Below are positions 57,294-64,000 of a stretch of DNA of 64,000 nucleotides, piece after piece. Position 1 is the first letter of the stretch. Each line of letters begins with the position of its first letter. The DNA is from Tetragonia tetragonoides (lineage: Eukaryota > Streptophyta > Magnoliopsida > Caryophyllales > Aizoaceae). Under the pieces are notes generated by a model. The model was not told where the DNA came from. It saw only the letters and a list, made by a program, of their open reading frames with translations, and searched no databases. The stretch lies in assembly GCA_038025085.1 (NCBI GenBank), contig CM076141.1, positions 21,523,001 through 21,587,000 of the forward strand. Reading direction: 5' to 3'. The position numbers were made by a program, and so were the translations under genes.

Positions 57294-57594
57294 TAAAGAA
57301 GGATGAACAAGCAAGCAAGAACAAACAAGCAAAAATGGAGAATTTTGGATTTCTTCTCTCCAAGGGTTTCAAAAACCCACTCACAATCTCACCCCAAATT
57401 TGTGAGAAATCACAAATAAACTTCAAATTATGCAAAGATTATGCAAAAGCAAGCAAATGAACGCAAAAAGGAGCAAATTTGAGCAAGAATGGGCAGAGAT
57501 CGAACCTTGGGCAACAATGGAGGAAGAGAGAGAGAGGCTCGAAAATTTGGGGATCAAATGATCCAAAAATCGGCCTTCTCTCACTTGAACTCCT

Positions 57595-57800
57595 CCCGCA
57601 GCGCTAGACCAGCCCCAGCGGCCCAGTTCAGGACCGCCCAAGCTCAGCGGTCCAACCGCTAGCCCTGGCGGTTAGACCGCTGGCCCCAGAGGCTAGACCG
57701 CCAAGCCTGGAGGTCCCCCTAAGCACCCCTGCACCCCAGCCTTAGCCGCTGGGCGGGCTCATTTTCGTCGCTGAACACCCACCGATCCAGCGCGTGGCCG
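57595..57800 (-). promoter_or_regulatory. PMD gene promoter of element 2 with palindrome array
   Basis: AGCGGTCCAACCGCT (57645-57659), GGCGGTTAGACCGCT (57664-57678), GAGGCTAGACCGCC and CAGCGCGTGGCCGCTGG make up the array. The gene's ATG is downstream at 57293. No good TATA box is seen between them, unlike the other promoters. Confidence 0.6.
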
Positions 57801-57959
57801 CTGGGGCTCTTTTCTCGTCCGTCCCTCATAGGGCGGGCCCACAAGTTCAAATATCGCGCGGGATTTCATTTTTTGACCGTTAGAAGGCCGGGAGATAAGG
57901 GCACGTCACCCAAAATGACTATCTTACCCACTCGAGACGTTTTCCTATCCTAGGGACCC

Positions 57960-58440
57960 GGTAAAATCAATTTCTGCAGGCACAGGCACAATATCATAAT
58001 TTTTGCAGGCACGGGCACAATTTCAATTTTCTGAAGGCACAGGCATTTTATCTTTTAAGACACAACAAGGCATCGGGAGCGACGAAAGCTCTTGGACGGG
58101 AGGCTATTAATTTAGTCTTACGTCTGCACCGGCAAAGCACAAGCATTATTTTGACAAAGTGGCGCAATGCTCTTTGATGATGAAGCTATTAAAATTAGCA
58201 GCACGTTGGCACCCGCAAAGCAAATAACCCTGGCCACGGCGGTCAGGATTTCCTTTCATCTCTCCCCCAGCACAAGCACTATTTTTGGCAGAGCGATGCA
58301 ATGCTCTTTGACGATGAAGCTATTAAAATTAGCGTCACGTTGGCACCCGCAAAGCAGAGCGACGCAATGCTCTTCGAAGATGAAGCTATTAAAATTAGCA
58401 TCACATTGTCACCCACAGGCGGTCGAGATCTACCTTTTTT
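57960..58440 (+). repeat. Tandem motifs in the 3' region of element 2
   Basis: CAGGCACAGGCACAAT-type units at 57975-58045, then a longer unit with GCAATGCTCTTTGATGATGA and AGCTATTAAAATTAGC at 58163, 58298 and 58364 (the last two 66 bases apart, the first two about twice that). The element-1 array in the same position has a wholly different sequence. Confidence 0.78.
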
Positions 58441-58489
58441 TATCTTTTATCTAACATAAGCATTTTCAAAAACACTGCAGGCATTTTTT

Positions 58490-58540
58490 AGCAAATACTT
58501 TGACCTTCGTTTTCACAAGCTCGGCCAAAGTAAGGGCTTC
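58490..58540 (+). other. Element 2 polypurine tract and conserved 3' block
   Basis: CCAAAGTAAGGGCTTC immediately before the 3' LTR, with ACTTTGACCTTCG and AAGCTCGG upstream as in the other two families. Confidence 0.85.
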
Positions 58541-60184
58541 TATAGATACCCTAATCGGTTCTCATCCCCTGGCACCGCAAAGCCCGATGATGATGGTAAT
58601 GAATTAATATGGACGTAAGTAGAAAAGGACACTCCTCGAAAATCTAGACCAAATTCTTTAAAACCTCAGTCTTTGGATAGGCCTTGTTATAAGGATTCCA
58701 ACGCCTTTGACCTTACCTCAATCAGGTTCCCAGATCAAGAGATATCGTGTCTTGAAGATTTGTGACAAAACCTCTTGGTCCCGACCCCCTGGGTCTGCCC
58801 AAGTGCATTTTGCGTAATTTAATGAGCACAAAAAGTCAAAAATCCCTAATCATGCGCGCGCCTCCGGGTAGAGCGGCTGACGCTGTTGACCCAGCGGCAT
58901 ACGCGTGACAGCGGAGGCCCTTAGGCTAGCCGCTGGTCCCAGCGGCGTGCCGCTCAGCTCCAGCGGTGTACCGCTGAGCCCTAGCGGTATGCTGCTGAAC
59001 ATTCAGCGGCAGCCGCTGGCCCCACCGGGCCTCCGTGTGGCCGCTGTGATTGATTTTCTCGCTTGGCCGAGTTTGGTGCCGGGGTTTCAACCCTAGGCCC
59101 CTAAATTCATCCCAGAACTCTATAAACTCCTCTTTACCCTCTTTTATGAGTGGTTAGTCAGTTTATATTTTTGAGAGCAATTTTGAGAGCACAAATACCC
59201 TAAATTATAGAAAATTCAAGATTTGCAAACTCAAGCAAACCCTTGCATTCAACCTACCACCCAAGATCAAAGAGCAATTCCTATTCTACTAGTCCCGTTC
59301 GAATCATACGTCCAGGTTAACCATCCTGAGGGGCTAAAACTCTTTATTAAGTTATTCTTTCATATTTATAATCATGTTTTTTTTGGCTTTTGATTATGGT
59401 TGAATAATTATGCATGTTTTAATCTTTGTAAATAATTGCATGGATGTTAGTTTAATTAAAGCTTGCATCTTTTCTATTAATTTATGCATGTTGCATCTTT
59501 TTTATGGTAATTCATGCATATAGCAACTTCTTTAGGTTTATTTTAGCATAAAGTTGATATTTTTGCATTGTACTTCCATTGAAGTTACTAACGAATATAT
59601 TGATGTGCATATGCAATGCTTGGCGCATTTAGCAACCGTGGTAGCTTGGAGCGTTTTATTATTGCTCTTATCTCTTAGTTTGTGTTTAAATAGATTAATG
59701 CATGTAAATTGGATATAAATTGTGCAAAGCGATAACGGTAGCTAAATTGGTTGTCTTTAACTTGCATAGTTAATTTTAGGACTTTGGACGACCGGATTTA
59801 TGTGGAATCATATATTTTAAATAAATATTGTACATGGATAAGCTTAGTAGAGGTCGTTAATTCGGGCAACTTAGATAGGATTCGTTTTATTTATTTCGTA
59901 CCTACCCCACCCCCCCACCCCCCCCCCAAAAAAAAAAAAAAACTCAATCTTTGGCCCCCTTTGGGTATGAGTCAATTCCCACATGGAGTTGGGTGCGCTG
60001 TTGATGGTTTTCAATTGTTTCCTCAAAAATTGGTGGCGACTTCATTGGTTGCGAATTATTTCCCCATCACAATTGAGTTACATTGCATATGACATATTAT
60101 TTAAGAACCATTAATTAATTACACTAACAATTTGAGTAATAAAATATCTTGATTTTGGGCGCCGGAAAGGCGAGGGTTCTTATA
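58541..60184 (+). repeat. Element 2 3' LTR
   Basis: Starts TATAGATACCCTAATCGG (TG of the 5' LTR changed to TA) and ends GAGGGTTCTTATA. A C-run/A-run tract at 59905-59942 replaces about nine bases of the 5' LTR. TATA box CTATAAAC at about 59120-59127. Confidence 0.92.
58860..59130 (+). promoter_or_regulatory. Element 2 3' LTR promoter with palindrome array
   Basis: AGCGGCGTGCCGCT (58941-58954), AGCGGTGTACCGCT (58962-58975), AGCGGTATGCTGCT and AGCGGCAGCCGCT in close succession, then the TATA box at about 59120. This copy of the array is better preserved than in the 5' LTR. Confidence 0.75.
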
Positions 60185-60189
60185 GGGGG
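60185..60189. repeat. Probable target-site duplication of element 2, right
   Basis: GGGGG versus GTGGG at 40204-40208. Four of five positions match. Confidence 0.5.
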
Positions 60190-60219
60190 CTAGGGGTCCG
60201 TTCCCGCGCACCTGACTAT

Positions 60220-60350
60220 TGTTGGAAGGTTATTTCCATTAATGGTTGTAGTCGGAAGGTCGCTTCCACTCTTGATTGCTATTGAAAGTTTGCTTTCGTT
60301 CTTGATTGTTTTCGGAAGGCTGCTTCCGAGCTTGTTTGCTAATGTTTGTC
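60220..60350. repeat. Short inverted/tandem units (GGAAGGTCGCTTCC type)
   Basis: GGAAGGTTATTTCC, GGAAGGTCGCTTCC, GAAAGTTTGCTTTC and GGAAGGCTGCTTCC follow each other every 36-37 bases. Each is a small near-palindrome with stem GGAAG/CTTCC, separated by TTGATTGTT-like spacers. It lies in the family C internal region. Confidence 0.8.
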
Positions 60351-62259
60351 GAATACTGAGCCCTGGGCTCGCTGGTTTGAACGGAGAGCAGATAGATTTG
60401 AGTATGTGGTGGAGATATGCATACAACAAAGATGCAATAGACATGCTCGACTGACCATGAAAAGATGCACAAGAATACGACATAGTAATATGTTAGGGGC
60501 AAGGGAAGATTTCATGCAAAGACTCAAGACACTGAGAAATCATGTACACATGTATGCCTTTTAAGGCGACTCTAGCACTTATGCAAATGTGATGTATGCA
60601 GACTCTATTGTCTCACGGCTCCATGCGACCTACCTTAGTATGCACGACTCTCCTATAGGGTCTGAAGAAGGTCTTCATGTTGGAAAAGTTTTGTGAGGAG
60701 TAATTAGTTTCCTGTAGTGATCTTACAAATTTTGAGACTCGTGGACCAGATTAGGTGCAGTCAAGGAAGAATCAACCCCCAGTTTGATGTGTGGTTCTTG
60801 ATGATTATGATGTGCTCGAGGAGCTATGGATGTTGAGTCACGAGAGATTTGACGAAGCGACAAAGAATGTCCTAGCTTGTAGGATAGGACCGAGATGGAA
60901 CAAATTTGAAAGTTGTGGACAAGGAACCGACTCGTTCTGAAAAAGCCCTCAGTGGGGAAGTCTGTGTGCAAGCCTACGAGAAAAGCAATGTGTCTGACTC
61001 TAGACGACTGACCAAAGAGAATGCATAGATGAGAAACAATGTTCTAAATCTTCAGAAATTTAAGTTGCCTCAAGATGTTGAACTTTTTCTTTTTTTTTCT
61101 TTGGCCCTAACTTTTGCCTAGGACGCCCTTTCGGGTTTTCAACCTACCAAGCTCATTCATTTCTTTTATTTAATCGTTTTTTTTAGCCTTGGGTGAGGAT
61201 GGTGGAGTGGGAGAATTCCTTACGATCAAGTGACAAACGAATTATCACGGCCGAGCCTCTTCGAGGTTTCCTACGTATTCAGTGTGTGGAATCAGGTCAA
61301 CGTAGTTCGGGACTACACAATTTAATGGTCGTGTCTCTTGGAGGGCTTTCCAGTTTTAATGTTAGGCTGGGTAAACGCGTCAAAGAAAATGATAAAGGCT
61401 CAAATAAACCCAATGTAAATCCCCTCTCCAATGTATGCTAGATGGTACAGAAGTTTGTGGTGTTGGCAGGTGGCTTAGGGACCAATGTTTACGTAAGGCC
61501 ACCGCTTGGTTGTGCTTGAATTGTTTGCACTCTTTTGGATCTTTGATCGCTCTCGAATCTTTTTGTCTTTTGTTTTTATTTTTTGCTCTTGAACTTTCAA
61601 GTTCTCTCTCTTTTTTTGGTATTTCTCTTGGTGGCTCTTTTGTAGGTCGGTCCACCTTGCCTAGAAGGTTACTTCTATTCCCACATCGCACACACTCATT
61701 CCCCGGGTAAGGATGATGTGGTTAACAAATGAAAGGATTACGTGTTTAAGGCTCAAAGGTCTGCAAGTGGTAGTAATGTCTATGGTAGTAAAAGATATTG
61801 ATGTGAGGTGCCAAACGAATGCCTCTTGTCCCCAGCACGGACAATTCAACTGTATGTCCTCAATGGAAATGATCACTAGGGAGTTCTTGTTTTGATGTGT
61901 TCCACAATGAAGGCTCTTTCTTTTTTTTGAATTTTTGCTTTTTGCTTTTTCTTTTTTTTTTTTTTTTGTTATTCCGTCATAGGCAACTTAAGTTCGTCAT
62001 AAGATTGAACAAAGAACAATGATTTGAATCAAAATGCAATCTTTATTTAATTGAAGAAAATCATTACACGAGAAGTAAGCTAGACTCTATGGATGAATTG
62101 AAAAGACAAACTAGATATCATAAGACTTGACTGGACTCGACTAGACTTGCACACTGGGAGACTTCAACTCTCTTCAACTTCTCGAGCATGGGTGTTCAAC
62201 AAAGATATGGAGGACAGCCCCCTGTAGATACTCGCATTGTTTGTAACTTAAGGGGAATT

Positions 62260-62995
62260 CTTAAGAAGGTCATCTTCGATTAGGATACCCACATCATAGA
62301 GTTGATGGTAGGACTCAACGGCTTAATACATGAGATGTTCCTAGTAAGCAGGTTGTAGATTCTTGATGAATTGGCGGATTTGATCAGTTTCCTAAGGTCG
62401 CTCGACCATCTCGGTTATCTTTATCCTCCAACGCTGATGGAAAGCTGTGAACCCTTCGTCTTCTTCTTTCTTAGTGATCTCCAATTCTCGAAGGGTCATA
62501 GGTAGAGCAACATTGTCCTTGTAGTGTGCAAGGAACTGAAGTGAAATCCGACCAAGTGTGGTAGTTCTCCAAATTCAAGGTGTAGAACCAACGACGAGCC
62601 GGATTATCAAGAGTCTGTGGGAACAAATGGATGTAGAAACTCTTGCTGGCTCCTCTCAAGCCCATGGCAGTAATGAAGGACATAAGGTGATCTTGTGGAA
62701 AATCAATTCCAGTAAATGTCGGAACCTCGATCATAGAGAACTTGGCTGGGAGCGTGCCCTTAATTTTAGGATTGACTTTACCAACATTAGCCTGGTAGTT
62801 GGCATACAGACCGTTGTTGTTGAGCACAGAGTCGATCTTGGTCAGCATGACATTTGGTTCATCCTCCTCAATGTCGGAGTCAGAAAGTATCTTTGCCTCA
62901 TCTTCCTTTTTCTTGTCAATTGCGTCAAGCCTGACTTGTACTTGATCTATCTTTCCCATGATTTCCTCGAGCATTTCATCAGTGACCTTGGCCAT
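62260..62995 (-). pseudogene. gag of the family C element
   Basis: Starts MAKVTDEMLEEIMGKIDQ, a charged coiled-coil-like segment, then …GTLPAKFSMIEVPTFTG…, …YIHLFPQTLDNPARRWFY… and …YHTWSDFTSV, clearly homologous to the gag of elements 1 and 2. A frame change near 62530 is followed in another frame by …MTLRELEITKKEDEGF…. Upstream on the same strand (about 63200-63110) a remnant like GDKGWARSSGRLVR matches the gag N-terminus. Nucleocapsid zinc knuckle not seen. Confidence 0.82.
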
Positions 62996-63689
62996 GGTGA
63001 AGTTTTGGGGTGTGATTGGTTAGGTGAAGGAAGTATTGAGTTGTGATGAGCTTTAGGGTGGTGATGAAGTATAAGGTGATAGCCTTTAAAAATGTGGCGG
63101 TGTCTTGGATGTAGGCTATACACGAACTAATCTGCCAGATGATCGAGCCCAACCTTTGTCCCCGTAACTCTTCCTCGAGCCGCCAATCTTGAACACAAGT
63201 CTCAACTTAGAAGGATGCCAAAGAAAGGACTTGAAAACAAAGATTCATGTTTTTAGAAGACCCTCGATAGCTCCTAAGGTGAATGAACCTATGGATGTCT
63301 ATATGAACTCGAATGTATGATAACGACAATGTGACGATAGAGTAACGACAACACTATGCAAGATGCATTAAGGGCTGACCTCGACATGTATGACAATGAA
63401 TGGATGTTTCCTAGACTTAATGAAAGACTTGTCTAGACTTCTAGTGCATGAGAAGTAATGAACAAATGGAGACGTTGATGAATGCAAGACTTGGACTTTT
63501 GTACAAATGCAGATTCAAAATGACGACAATGCATGTATGATGACTAGTTATGAATTCTAGCATTCTAATATGTGCAACGCAATGATAAGAAATGAAATGG
63601 AATGGAAGAAATTAGAAAATCTAAGCTGAAATGCCCGATTATTTTCCCTCATATCAAGTAAAAAACAAATAAATGAAGATGATTGACGA

Positions 63690-63990
63690 GGAATATATAA
63701 AAAATAAAAAAAGAAAAAAAAGGACTGACGTAATTACATTTTTTTTGGGCTCGCTTTTTTTTTTACTCAAAAGAAAGAAAATTAAAAACAAAATAAAGAA
63801 AATAAAAAAGTCGGCCATTTTGTTTTTTTTTTGCTCGATTTGTTTTGTCTTGCTCTTTCTTTTTAGCCGAAAATAAAAATAAAATATAAAAAAAAAAAAG
63901 AAAAAGAAAAAAAAAGGAAGGGGACGAGGACGAGGACGAGGACAGGGAGTAAAAAAAAAGAAAAATACTGAAATCCCCCCCTATTTTTTA
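63690..63990. repeat. Low-complexity A/G- and T-rich tract
   Basis: Runs of A and T with (GACGAG)n at about 63920-63945. In the leader of the family C element. No coding content. Confidence 0.8.
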
Positions 63991-64000
63991 CTAGAAATTC

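Larger units (their letters stand above)
40209..60184 (+). mobile_element. Element 2: Tat-like Ty3/gypsy retrotransposon with antisense genes
   Basis: About 20 kb including a later 1.9-kb LTR insertion. Order: 5' LTR (40209-41800), PBS (41801), gag (42869-44200), protease (44279-45029 and 46906 on), linker (47069-48130), RT fragments (48130-49683), RNase H and a second, archaeal-type RNase H (49749-50570), integrase (50812-51906), then on the minus strand DUF7745-like (53752-52221) and PMD (57293-54438), a repeat-rich region, PPT (58525-58540) and 3' LTR (58541-60184). Two RNase H domains and a GTGGCGACT primer site mark the Tat/Ogre clade. Many stops and frameshifts and the loss of the RT active site make it non-autonomous now. 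It is inserted in the internal region of a minus-strand family C element. Confidence 0.9.
60185..64000 (-). mobile_element. Internal region of the minus-strand family C element
   Basis: Gag lies on the minus strand (62995-62260) and the region runs off the right edge. The direction agrees with the family C 3' LTR at 37542-39260, and element 2 separates the two parts, so I read them as one interrupted element whose 5' LTR is beyond 64000. Between gag and the break no protease, RT or integrase could be recognised; the stretch includes words such as CCTACGTATTCAGTG that are common in plant gypsy elements. If one element, it is a large-deletion, non-autonomous form. Confidence 0.6.

Noticed and set aside
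40209..60184. Endogenous pararetrovirus (caulimovirid)
   Set aside because: LTRs, PBS, PPT and a DDE integrase are present, and no movement protein or caulimovirid coat motif is seen: Ty3/gypsy.
63673..63876. Lysine/phenylalanine-rich open frame
   Set aside because: Homopolymer A and T runs, not a gene.

Overview
ORGANISM. The window is nuclear DNA of a flowering plant, very probably a eudicot. It has GT-AG introns, a lysine-rich arabinogalactan-protein gene, a cellulose-synthase-like gene fragment, and plant-type Ty3/gypsy, Ty1/copia, L1, SINE, Helitron and hAT-MITE repeats. The species cannot be told from the sequence. I see no bacterial, plastid or viral gene block. Most of the 64 kb is nested transposons; only about 21.5-31.6 kb looks like older host sequence. 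LAYOUT. 1-1000: piece of an LTR running off the left edge, inserted into an LTR of 'family C' (1001-1894). 1930-16163: 'element 1', a complete 14.2-kb minus-strand Tat-like Ty3/gypsy element with two LTRs, PBS, PPT and a perfect 5-bp target duplication (GAAGG). It keeps only scraps of gag and pol, but carries two intron-containing genes on the opposite (plus) strand: a plant-mobile-domain (PMD) gene and a DUF7745-like gene. 16.2-16.8 kb: Helitron remnant. 17.0-20.1 kb: decayed copia element. 21.66-22.54 kb: arabinogalactan-protein gene with one in-frame stop. 23.7-23.9 and 30.4-30.66 kb: two tRNA-derived SINEs. 25.9-28.8 kb: L1 LINE with a second L1 tail inserted in it. 29.0-29.9 kb: last exons of a cellulose-synthase-like gene. 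31.6-36.1 kb: Helitrons, three of them head to tail. 37.3-37.5 kb: copia scrap. 37542-40208 and 60185-64000: two halves of one minus-strand family C gypsy element, split by 40209-60184: 'element 2', a 20-kb plus-strand Tat-like element. Element 2 has gag, protease, a triplicated RT fragment, RNase H, a second RNase H and integrase, and the same two antisense genes (DUF7745, PMD) on its minus strand. A family C LTR (45030-46905) sits in its protease region, and a hAT MITE (45291-45831) sits in that LTR. HOW IT FITS TOGETHER. Elements 1 and 2 share one plan: LTR, PBS, gag-pol in sense, then DUF7745 and PMD genes in antisense with their own promoters, then a tandem-repeat-rich 3' region, a PPT and the LTR. 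The two families have different LTRs, so the plan is older than either. The most striking signal is an array of short GC-rich palindromes of type AGCGGYNNRCCGCT. It lies just upstream of the TATA box of the LTR promoters of all three families and upstream of the promoters of the antisense genes, and I saw no comparable array elsewhere in the window. All gene copies here carry stops or frameshifts, so these particular copies are decayed; the architecture is the finding.
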